Below are positions 57,190 to 64,000 of a stretch of 64,000 bases of DNA, piece by piece. The translations under genes and the position numbers were made by a program. The first letter of the stretch is position 1. The number at the start of each line of letters is the position of its first letter. Below the pieces are notes generated by a model. It did no database searches. It was not told the DNA's origin and was given only the letters and a program-made list of their open reading frames with translations. The stretch comes from Planctomycetaceae bacterium (GTDB taxonomy: Bacteria > Planctomycetota > Planctomycetia > Planctomycetales > Planctomycetaceae), in NCBI GenBank assembly GCA_024742875.1, contig JANSXP010000041.1, positions 1 to 64,000 of the forward strand. Reading direction: 5' to 3'.

Positions 57190-59247
57190 ATGGCCGGCGA
57201 AAGCTACCGATCCACACCTGAAGAGACGACCGGGCTGCCCAGAGGCATCAAGTACATCATCGGCAACGAAGCGGCCGAACGGTTCAGCTTCTACGGCATG
57301 AGGACCATCCTGGTTGTCTTTATGACCAAGTACCTGCACTACATGGCCGATAGTGGTGTGGGCACGGAGATGAGTGACGCCAAGGCCAATGAGTATTATC
57401 ACTTGTTTGTGGCGGCCACCTACTTCTTCCCGGTGCTGGGCTCGCTGCTGTCGGATGTGGTCTTTGGCAAGTACCTCACGATCCTGTGGCTGTCGATTGT
57501 CTACTGTCTGGGGCACGGCGCATTGGCCCTGATGGGTGGCGCCGGCATGGAGCCAGACAGCTGGCTGGTGATTGGGCTGGTCCTGATCGCTGTCGGCAGT
57601 GGTGGCATCAAGCCCTGCGTGTCTGCCCACGTGGGTGACCAGTTCGGCAAAAAGAACAGCCACATGATGACCAAGGTCTTCCAGTGGTTCTATTTCTCGA
57701 TCAACTTTGGTTCCACCGCCTCCACCTGGGTCACGCCCATCCTGCTCAAATGGTACGGACCTCATGTCGCCTTTGGTGTACCGGGCGTGCTGATGGCGAT
57801 TGCCACTATCACCTTCTGGATGGGCCGCAAAGTGTTCATTCACGTGCCGGCGGGTGGACCAAAATTCTTCGAAGAAACCTTCAGCCGCGAAGGCGTGTCG
57901 GCCCTGCTGAAACTGTCGACCATCTATGCGTTTGTCGCTGTCTTCTGGGGACTGTTTGATCAGACCGGATCGTCATGGGTCATTCAGGCCGAAAACATGG
58001 ACCGCAATTTTCTTGGTGTGGAGTGGCTGCAGTCACAGATTCAGGTGCTCAACCCGATCCTCGTGTTGATTTTGATTCCTCTGTTCCAGCTGGTCGTCTA
58101 TCCGGCCGTGGATCCGATTTTCAAGCTGACGTCCATTCGCAAGATCTCCATCGGCTTTTTCCTGACCACAGGCAGTTTTGCGGTCGTGGCCTTTGCCCAG
58201 GGAATGATTGACCGTGGCGAAACACCGTCAATTGTCTGGCAGTTGCTGGCTTACGTCCTGCTGACTGCCGGCGAAGTGATGATCTCCATCACGGGACTGG
58301 AGTTTTCTTATACGCAGGCTCCCAAAACGATGAAGTCAGTGATCATGGCCGTCTGGCTGTTCTCCGTCTCGCTGGGCAATATTTTCACGAGTATCGTCAA
58401 CAACCAGATCCAGGTGGATGGCATCACGCAGGTTGCCGCTGTTGTCAAATCTCAGGAAGTCGGCACTGAAGGTTCTGAAAATGACTGGACGTTCAAAACG
58501 GCCGAGCGGGAACAGCAGGAAGGTGAAGAAGGTCCGGGCAAGATCATCACCATCAGCGGCTACGACGGGGAGTTTGGCACGGCTGATGACATCACCATGG
58601 AGTTCGACAGCTACGGCACCAAAAAGAGCGTGGCCACCAGCGAAGACGCTGTCCTGAAAGAAGCGTCAGCTCTCATCGAGAAACAGTTTATGGCGTCCGA
58701 CGCGGATGACGCCAAAAAGACGCTGCCACTGGAAGAAGAGGCAACCACGCTGCTGGCCGACCTGAAAGACAGTTATGGCAATCCACTGACTTACAAACAG
58801 CTGTCCCGCGACAAATTCCGCATTACTTCCATGGGGCCGGACGGTGAACCGCAGACGCGCTGGGACGTCATTTTAAAGGGCTCTGTCAGTCGTGCTGAAG
58901 TGAGTGACCCCGATGCAAAGACGGCACCCTACACGTGGCTGGAACAGCGGAAGATTGATGCGGATCCGGAAAACGGCAGGAAAGAAGTGGATGCCGCTCG
59001 TGGTGAAATCGCCTCCACGGAAATCTCCAATGACATCACCGTCGGCGGCCAGGACACGCTGGAAGGTCAGGAGTATTTCTGGTTCTGGACATACACCATT
59101 CTCGTGACGTCTGTGCTGTTCGTACCGGTCGGCTACTTCTACAAGGAGCGGTCGTACATCCAGACGGAGCAGGAAGGGTCGGCCAGTGACGAAGGCGATG
59201 CACCGTCCACGGATCAGGCGTCTGACTCGGCATCCACCGATTCGTAA
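57190..59247 (+). CDS. POT/PTR-family peptide transporter with a large soluble insertion
   Basis: ATG 57190 (MAGESYRSTPEETTG) gives 685 residues. The ExxER proton-coupling motif is Glu27-x-x-Glu30-Arg31 (EAAERFSFYG). GSGGIKPCVSAHVGDQF and FSYTQAPKTMKSVIMAVW (TM10-11 region) are typical of proton-coupled oligopeptide transporters. About 210 residues (about 410-620) of soluble sequence are inserted before the last membrane helix. They include GYDGEFGTADDITMEFDSYG, which resembles the Asp/Gly-rich calcium-binding turns common in planctomycete secreted proteins. The canonical family is about 450-500 residues. A terminator follows. Substrate is presumably di- or tripeptides. Confidence 0.92.
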   Translation: MAGESYRSTPEETTGLPRGIKYIIGNEAAERFSFYGMRTILVVFMTKYLHYMADSGVGTEMSDAKANEYYHLFVAATYFFPVLGSLLSDVVFGKYLTILWLSIVYCLGHGALALMGGAGMEPDSWLVIGLVLIAVGSGGIKPCVSAHVGDQFGKKNSHMMTKVFQWFYFSINFGSTASTWVTPILLKWYGPHVAFGVPGVLMAIATITFWMGRKVFIHVPAGGPKFFEETFSREGVSALLKLSTIYAFVAVFWGLFDQTGSSWVIQAENMDRNFLGVEWLQSQIQVLNPILVLILIPLFQLVVYPAVDPIFKLTSIRKISIGFFLTTGSFAVVAFAQGMIDRGETPSIVWQLLAYVLLTAGEVMISITGLEFSYTQAPKTMKSVIMAVWLFSVSLGNIFTSIVNNQIQVDGITQVAAVVKSQEVGTEGSENDWTFKTAEREQQEGEEGPGKIITISGYDGEFGTADDITMEFDSYGTKKSVATSEDAVLKEASALIEKQFMASDADDAKKTLPLEEEATTLLADLKDSYGNPLTYKQLSRDKFRITSMGPDGEPQTRWDVILKGSVSRAEVSDPDAKTAPYTWLEQRKIDADPENGRKEVDAARGEIASTEISNDITVGGQDTLEGQEYFWFWTYTILVTSVLFVPVGYFYKERSYIQTEQEGSASDEGDAPSTDQASDSASTDS

Positions 59248-59275
59248 GGCACGTCGCTAGTCACATCAAAATGAC

Positions 59276-59317
59276 AAAGGCCTCCACGGCACAATTGTGT
59301 GGTGGAGGCCTTTTTTT
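59276..59317 (+). terminator. rho-independent terminator of the POT transporter gene
   Basis: A 10-bp stem (AGGCCTCCAC at 59278-59287, GTGGAGGCCT at 59302-59311) has a loop containing a second small palindrome (CACAATTGTG). It is followed by a run of seven T (59311-59317). Confidence 0.85.
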
Positions 59318-59355
59318 GTGGGTGCGTGCCGGAGCTCTGCCAACGAAACAGCGGA

Positions 59356-60564
59356 TTATCCCAAGTCCGCTGCGGTGCCAGTGGCTGGCCGATCAGGCAG
59401 CGTGAAGCGGAAATGGGCTCCTTCGCCGGGGCGAGACTCCACCCAGATGCGGCCATTGTGTCGCTGTACGGCCTTGCGGCAAATCGACAGGCCGATACCC
59501 GTACCTTCGTACTCGTCACGGCCATGCAGACGCTGAAAGGGCTGAAAGATGCGAGCTGCCGCGTCTTCGCTGATACCGATGCCGTTATCCAGAACACCCA
59601 GAATCCACTCCCCCTCGCCACGTTCGGCCGTCAGTTCCACACGTGGTGTTTCGTCCGTGACAAATTTCAGCGCATTGCCAATCAGGTTCTGATACAGCTG
59701 TGCAATCAGACGCCGGTCACCGGAAACCGCTGGCAGTGCGGGCACCTGCAGCTGCGCCCCGGTGGATTCCAGCCGGTGTCCCAATAGCTGCAGGACATCA
59801 TCCACACACTGATTCAAATCCAGTTCGGCCGGTTCCAGCTGGGCGCGACTGGTCCGCGACAAGCTGAGCAGATCGGAAATCAGATTCTTCATGCGGCGGG
59901 CCGCATCGCTCATGAAGCCCAGGTACTGTATCCCGCTGTCCGGCAACTGCTCGGCACACTGCTTCTCCAGCAGGGCGCTGAAGGAAACGATTTTTCGCAG
60001 CGGCTCCTGCAGATCATGACTGGCGATATAATTGAAGTCGTCCAGCTCGCGGTTCGATGCTTCCAGTCCCTGCACGGCGGCCTTCAGTTCGTCCCGCGTT
60101 TTGACAAGCTCCGCTCGCTCGGCCCGCAGCAGGCCCAGCTGCACATACTGCAGCGACACATCCGCGATCGTCACCAGCGCCAGAGCCGGTTCACGTGAAA
60201 ACAAACGAACCTCCGTTTGCTGCACCATCAGCTGATCTTCCAGCCCATGCCGCGCAGGGACCGGCAGAAAGTGTTTGTGAAACGCGGGCGAATAGGTGGC
60301 CGGCATGCCAGTGGAAAAAACCTGACGGAGACGTTCGGCGTAGCGACCATCGGCCACATTGGGAAACAGGTCGGTTAGTGGCTGACCAACAGCATCGGCT
60401 GCGGTCATGCCCGTCCATTCCTCGACCGTGCGATTCCATCGGACAACAACGAAGTCCTCACGAATCAGAAAGGCGCCCACAGGCAGCAAATCCAGCAACC
60501 GGTCTTCGCCGGATGAAATCCGGGAATCATCGTTCATCACGTTTTCCACAGCAGAAACAGGCAC
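59356..60564 (-). CDS. cytoplasmic PAS-domain sensor histidine kinase
   Basis: The 402-residue protein has no membrane helix. A PAS domain (about 22-135) is followed by a coiled linker and a HisKA domain with the phospho-acceptor His183 in YIASHDLQEPLRK. The ATPase domain has the N-box QNLIGNALKF, G1 DNGIGI and G2 GTGIGLSICRK. The HDLQEPLRK H-box is typical of phytochrome-like and related kinases paired with small Rcp-type receivers. Such a receiver is encoded 1.1 kb away (61658-62170). ATG 60537 is an alternative start. The signal sensed is unknown. Confidence 0.94.
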   Translation of the reverse strand: MPVSAVENVMNDDSRISSGEDRLLDLLPVGAFLIREDFVVVRWNRTVEEWTGMTAADAVGQPLTDLFPNVADGRYAERLRQVFSTGMPATYSPAFHKHFLPVPARHGLEDQLMVQQTEVRLFSREPALALVTIADVSLQYVQLGLLRAERAELVKTRDELKAAVQGLEASNRELDDFNYIASHDLQEPLRKIVSFSALLEKQCAEQLPDSGIQYLGFMSDAARRMKNLISDLLSLSRTSRAQLEPAELDLNQCVDDVLQLLGHRLESTGAQLQVPALPAVSGDRRLIAQLYQNLIGNALKFVTDETPRVELTAERGEGEWILGVLDNGIGISEDAAARIFQPFQRLHGRDEYEGTGIGLSICRKAVQRHNGRIWVESRPGEGAHFRFTLPDRPATGTAADLG

Positions 60565-60684
60565 GCAGTCCCTTTTTCACACACAGACGATAAAGCAACA
60601 ACCGAATCTCTGTCGACCTCGGTCACCGGACATGCAGCCAGCGCTGACATTCCGCACCGTGTGCCGGAGGATTCAGACGGGCAG

Positions 60685-61275
60685 TCAGGCAACCAGTTGC
60701 TGCAGATACTCCACAAGACTTTCCAGAGCCCCAATCTCAAATGCGATCATGATGGAGCCGTGGATGCCTTCACTCGAAACACAAAAGTCGGTATCAGCAA
60801 TCAGCACGCTGCCTGAACGGGATGATGGCACGGCTGAGCCAATCAGGTCGGATACGGCCCGCCCCACGTAAAACTCGGGAACCGTATAATCCAGGTGGCT
60901 GGACGTGATATTGGCCAAAGAACCCAGAACTCCGTTGAGCACAATGTTGCCGACCTCCGCCAGCACGCCCGAGATTTCAAATTCCGGAATCTCATCCAGC
61001 TCATCGTAGCCGGTGAGCAGACAGGCCAGCTGTCGCCCCGTCTGTGTGGGAAACTGCAGCAGTGCCTTGCCGGCAACCGCACCGGTGAACTGCTGCTTGA
61101 CAGAAATGCCGTCCACCTGATCGAGGACACGGTCACTGGCCGCAATGACGCGAACTTTAGGCACCTTCAGTTCGATGGCGGAGCCCAGCAGAATGCTCAG
61201 CGACGAAGCGGCACGCCCCACTCCAATATTGACAATCTCTGCCAGCGACTCGAGATCTTCGTCAGTCAATTCCAC
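60685..61275 (-). CDS. CheC-like phosphatase
   Basis: The 196-residue protein follows the CheC/FliY fold. Two internal repeats each carry ExxN: LAEIVNIGVGRAASSLSILLG near the N-terminus and LAEVGNIVLNGVLGSL at about 105-120. In CheC these helices dephosphorylate CheY. The usual Asp/Ser four residues before Glu is Glu or Gly here, so activity may be altered. No che operon is present. It lies between a histidine kinase gene (same strand, about 120 bp away) and a divergent receiver gene. A role in damping that two-component signal is plausible. Confidence 0.85.
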   Translation of the reverse strand: MELTDEDLESLAEIVNIGVGRAASSLSILLGSAIELKVPKVRVIAASDRVLDQVDGISVKQQFTGAVAGKALLQFPTQTGRQLACLLTGYDELDEIPEFEISGVLAEVGNIVLNGVLGSLANITSSHLDYTVPEFYVGRAVSDLIGSAVPSSRSGSVLIADTDFCVSSEGIHGSIMIAFEIGALESLVEYLQQLVA

Positions 61276-61657
61276 TTCCAGCCTCCCCTGTGATTTGCGG
61301 GCTGCCCCGTACGGCTCAGTTGGCCATCCCTAAGGTTACCCCGCAGACGATTGCGCGGACGCCCCTTTTTCGGGCAAAGTGCCGAGCAACACGTCCCGCG
61401 GAAACCTCGCCAGAGCCAGCACTTAGAGGGATTTCACCCATCCATGAAATCCGATTGATCGGCCTTCCGCTGTGGGAAAACAGCCAGCCGCCACAAAACC
61501 CTCGTGAACGGCGGCAAAGCGTTTGACGAATGCCTTTCCGGACCCATTCTGCAACCGTTGCCCGACACCCAGCGGATTTCGCCATGCAGCTCATTCTCGA
61601 ATCGCTTACCACGCCCCGGAACCGTCTGTGGCAGACAGTCTCCCGCAGTCGGACAGG
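61276..61657. other. 382-bp divergent region between the CheC-like and receiver genes
   Basis: The overlapping frames here have no coding character. No promoter, hairpin with a T-run or repeat was identified. It presumably holds the divergent promoters. Confidence 0.35.
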
Positions 61658-62170
61658 ATGGTCTTCATGAAGCCGCCAGTCTGCGTGTCGCCTGCCTCGG
61701 CAGCCCCTGCCATCTCGCTGCCTGCCGCGTCGGCCCCCACTGTGGTGCCATGCCGCAGACTGCTGATTGTGGATGACGATCCGGCCGACGTGTTTCTGGC
61801 GCGGCAAGCGCTGTCGCTGTTCGACGAGGGGCTGCAGATTGATGATGTGAGCGATGGACAGCAGGCGCTCGAATTTCTGCAGCAGCGGGGACACAAAACC
61901 GGCCCACCACTGCCGCACTTTCTTCTGCTGGACATCAACATGCCCCGGCTGAACGGACTGGACACACTCAAAGCCATCCGCAGTGACGACCGACTGAAAT
62001 CGCTGCCGGTCATCATTCTGACCACCTCAACGGCACCGAATGACATTCAACGCGCCTGGGACCTACAGGCGACGTGCTACCTGAGCAAGCAGCTGGAACT
62101 CGATGCCTTCACACAGCAGTTGCAGCATCTGGTCGGTTTCTGGGGTCGGGCCGTCTGCTACCCGGAGTAA
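61658..62170 (+). CDS. stand-alone response regulator (Rcp1-like receiver)
   Basis: ATG 61658 or 61667 gives about 170 residues: a Pro/Ala-rich N-terminal stretch of about 30 residues, then one receiver domain. The acidic pocket is IVDDDPAD (Asp39-41), the phospho-acceptor is Asp92 in LLLDINMPRLNG, and the switch residues are Thr in ILTTS and Lys in YLSKQ. No output domain exists, so it probably signals through protein contacts. The sequence style matches receivers paired with kinases having the HDLQEPL H-box, such as the one at 59356-60564. Confidence 0.92.
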   Translation: MVFMKPPVCVSPASAAPAISLPAASAPTVVPCRRLLIVDDDPADVFLARQALSLFDEGLQIDDVSDGQQALEFLQQRGHKTGPPLPHFLLLDINMPRLNGLDTLKAIRSDDRLKSLPVIILTTSTAPNDIQRAWDLQATCYLSKQLELDAFTQQLQHLVGFWGRAVCYPE

Positions 62171-62202
62171 CCGGCTGCCGCCATCCGTCAGCCATGAGCG
62201 CC

Positions 62203-62802
62203 TCACGCATTGTCCACCGCATAGTCTGACGCTTTGCGCTGATGCCAGAGGGAAGCATCTTCGGGCATCCATGACTCTGGCGTCACGCCCAGGCCGTCGG
62301 CGATTCTGTTGATGTAATTGAAGTAGCCAATGACCTGAGCGGCAATGCTGATTTGATCGTCTGCAAAGCCAGCTTTGTGCAGCCGGTCGACGTCGGCCTG
62401 CCCCACCTTTCCCGGCGTCAGCGTGAGCTTGACGGCATACTCACACAGCATTCTGTCTTCCGACGACAGACTGGCTGTGCGATAGTCAAACACCAGTGCG
62501 TCCGCCGCCGCCTGATCTCCCGACTCCAGACCGAAGTCGCGTGCATGAGAGTAGGTTCAGTAAAAGCAGTCATTCACATTGCTGACGACCGCCGCCAGCA
62601 TTTCCCGTCGTGCGGCCGACAGTGCGTTGGGCGACTTCATTAAGTGCACGTAGAATCGCAGCGACTCCCGCAGGACCACGGGCGTCAGACTCTGCACCTT
62701 CAAAATGCCGGCCACATATCCGGCTCTCTGCAGACAGGAGTCATACAGCTGTTTGAGTTCGCCTTCGGCTTCGTCGATTTCAATTTGTCTGATGTAAGGC
62801 AT
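62203..62802 (-). CDS. AhpD/carboxymuconolactone-decarboxylase-like peroxidase-related protein, putative selenoprotein (CxxU)
   Basis: The gene runs from ATG 62802 to the stop at 62203 with one in-frame UGA at codon 82 (62559-62557), giving 199 residues if read through. The N-terminal half ends VVSNVNDCFY, then UGA, then TYSHARDFGLESGDQ and a C-terminal half (LCEYAVKLTLTPGKVGQADV, NYINRIADGLGV) that fits the same family. The peroxidase-related AhpD-like family has N-x-C-x-Y-C-x-x-x-H here, so UGA replaces exactly the second redox cysteine. A SECIS-like hairpin follows at 62521-62539. It would reduce peroxides or act in thiol redox chemistry. A nonsense mutation is the alternative reading. Confidence 0.82.
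62521..62539 (-). promoter_or_regulatory. putative bacterial SECIS hairpin downstream of the in-frame UGA
   Basis: On the minus strand, 17 nt after the UGA, CGACUUC pairs with GGAGUCG (7 bp, one G-U) around a 5-nt GGUCU loop. The loop starts 25 nt after the UGA, within the range known for bacterial SECIS elements. From memory the GGUCU sequence equals the SelB-contacting loop of E. coli fdhF. Confidence 0.7.
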
Positions 62803-62856
62803 CTGTCGCTGTTTCCCACTGGTTAGGATCAGGGCGCGAAGATCAGCAAGGCTCAG

Positions 62857-63705
62857 CTAGAGTGCGTCGCCGCGACGAATCTCCATGAATTCTTTCACGC
62901 GTGCGGTCAGAGCGATTTCCACTGGCAGACGTTCCATGCTGCTGGCCCCATAAAACCCGTCGATCTCGGGCAGCTGCTGCATCATGAAGGCGGCATCGGA
63001 CGGCATGGCAATCGGCCCGCCGTGACACAGGACAATAACATCATCCCGAACACTGCGGGCGGAGTCAGCGATCTGCCTGACGCGGGGTACGCATTCCTCC
63101 AGCGTCAGTGCCGTTGCTGCGCCAATCGTGCCACTGGTCGTCAGGCCCATATGAGCCACAATGACATCCGCTCCAGCTTCGGTGAGCAGGCGCGACTGTT
63201 CGGCATCGAACGCATACGGCGTGGTCAGCAGGTCCAGTTCGTGAGCCGCCGCAATGCAGGCGATTTCTTTGTCAAAGCCCATCCCCGTTTCTTCCAGGTT
63301 GGCCCGAAAGACGCCGTCGATCAGTCCGACGGTTGGAAAGTTCTGAATCCCGGAAAAGCCCATATCCTTCAGCTCAGCCAGAAACCGGCCACGCAGCAGA
63401 AACGGGTCCGTTCCGCACACGCCTGCAAGCACTGGAGTGTACGTCACGGCCGTGAGCACTTCCCGCCCCATGTCCCGGACAATCTCATTGGCATTGCCAT
63501 AGGGCATCAGTCCCGCCAGAGAACCTCGCCCCGCCATGCGATAGCGGCCCGAGTTGTAAATGACAATCAGATCGATGCCGCCCGCTTCTTCACATCTGGC
63601 GCTGATGCCGGTGCCCGCCCCACCTCCAATGACTGGCAGGCCCCGAGAGATTTTCAGCCGCAGCCGCTGCAGAATGCTGTCACGGGATTCACGGTCATTA
63701 CTCAT
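62857..63705 (-). CDS. phosphoenolpyruvate-hydrolase-like TIM-barrel protein
   Basis: The 282-residue protein is one TIM barrel: [35 protein letters not shown] at the start, [29 protein letters not shown] and [34 protein letters not shown] and [13 protein letters not shown] follow. These features match the PEP hydrolase family (TIM-barrel signal-transduction/Tm-1-like group). Its members are annotated as hydrolases but are little characterised. It begins 20 bp after the stop of an enolase-superfamily gene and ends 54 bp before the putative selenoprotein gene, so the three look like one transcript. Confidence 0.88.
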   Translation of the reverse strand: MSNDRESRDSILQRLRLKISRGLPVIGGGAGTGISARCEEAGGIDLIVIYNSGRYRMAGRGSLAGLMPYGNANEIVRDMGREVLTAVTYTPVLAGVCGTDPFLLRGRFLAELKDMGFSGIQNFPTVGLIDGVFRANLEETGMGFDKEIACIAAAHELDLLTTPYAFDAEQSRLLTEAGADVIVAHMGLTTSGTIGAATALTLEECVPRVRQIADSARSVRDDVIVLCHGGPIAMPSDAAFMMQQLPEIDGFYGASSMERLPVEIALTARVKEFMEIRRGDAL

Positions 63706-63725
63706 TCCACTGGCCTTTCTTCGTT

Positions 63726-64000
63726 CAAATCAGACGAAGGCGGGACTCTGCCAGCTGCCGCACACGCCTCTCGTCCACCGTGACCCCCAGTCCACAGCCT
63801 GTCAACTGCGGAGCCCGACCTCCATACTGGATGGTCAGGTTCTGCCGGGTCAGTCGTTCCTTCACCAGAAATCCGTCGTAGCTGCCCTCAAGATATCGAA
63901 GATTGCCGACTGTGCACGCAAACTGCCGTCCTGCCGCCGACAGAATGCCCGTTTCGCCTACCTGACAGCCCAGTTGGATCCCCAGTTGATGCTGCCGGGC
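63726..64000 (-). CDS. enolase-superfamily enzyme (mandelate racemase/muconate lactonizing group), C-terminal part
   Basis: Only the last 91 codons are in the window; the gene continues beyond base 64000. The visible part reads [21 protein letters not shown], then [18 protein letters not shown], and ends [19 protein letters not shown]. The QVGETG-S strand, the 'YLEGSYD' loop and the 'GLGVTVD' end are typical of the C-terminal barrel of dipeptide epimerase or muconate cycloisomerase-like enzymes. Metal and base residues lie outside the window, so the reaction is not assignable. It heads the run with the TIM-barrel and AhpD-like genes. Confidence 0.82.

Noticed and set aside
62203-62802. Treating the AhpD-like region as two separate genes or a plain pseudogene
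   Set aside because: The halves are in one frame with intact similarity on both sides of the UGA, and the UGA sits on a redox-cysteine codon next to a SECIS-like hairpin.

Overview
The window reads as a high-GC chromosomal segment of a planctomycete (Planctomycetota, probably Planctomycetia). The evidence is the protein content. It includes a PVC-type membrane-bound dehydrogenase with HEAT-like repeats and a C-terminal CxxCH heme site, a DUF1501 protein with a twin-arginine-like leader, a secreted sulfatase, and a von Willebrand A (VWA) membrane protein. A 2222-residue extracellular protein starts with the planctomycete 'LEDRALLA' signature, and there are several coiled-coil membrane proteins. 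No tRNA, rRNA, CRISPR array, transposase or integrase was seen, so this looks like ordinary chromosome rather than an island.

Layout, left half. 1-4 kb: end of a beta-propeller-like protein converging on glgX. 4.4-6.1 kb: three-gene coiled-coil/membrane operon with a clear promoter and terminator. 6.2-9.8 kb: minus-strand run of a rhomboid protease, an O-carbamoyltransferase, an SxtJ-type protein and a DUF5989 protein. 9.8-12.3 kb: a small ORF, a TGS-domain GTPase and a trypsin-like protease. 12.5-15.4 kb: an iron-ADH-fold protein without its metal ligands, and a sulfatase. 15.7-20.7 kb: a GGDEF/HD-GYP signalling protein and a VWA membrane protein. 20.7-23.8 kb: a secreted protein, then a CpaC-like secretin overlapping a lipoprotein gene. 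23.9-29.6 kb: DUF1501, a second rhomboid, a coiled-coil protein and an ammonium transporter. 30.1-32.2 kb: a DegT-type aminotransferase and a methyltransferase.

Right half. 32.3-42.0 kb: the giant extracellular protein converging on the heme protein. 42.3-46.9 kb: lpxB, DUF2310, a secreted protein and an FMN-dependent alpha-hydroxy-acid oxidase. 47.4-53.8 kb: a small ORF, a DUF1963 gene with an apparent frameshift, a degenerate nuclease-like secreted protein, and a plus-strand group ending in a MotA/TolQ-like plus MotB-like pair. 53.9-59.2 kb: tRNA-dihydrouridine synthase, an ATP-grasp ligase, RNase PH and a POT-family transporter with a large soluble insertion. 59.3-62.2 kb: a PAS histidine kinase, a CheC-like protein and a stand-alone receiver. 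62.2-64.0 kb: minus-strand run of an enolase-superfamily enzyme, a PEP-hydrolase-like TIM barrel and an AhpD-like peroxidase-related protein.

The strongest unusual signal is the last gene. Its AhpD-type CxxC redox motif reads C-F-Y-UGA, the frame continues with perfect family similarity after the UGA, and a hairpin with a GGUCU loop begins 17 nt downstream. This is best explained as a selenoprotein with a CxxU motif. The next most interesting items are the uncharacterised proton-channel (motor) pair with an N-terminal zinc ribbon and the alcohol-dehydrogenase-fold protein that has lost all four metal ligands. Short 14-18 bp tandem duplications also recur at gene boundaries between 38 and 52 kb.
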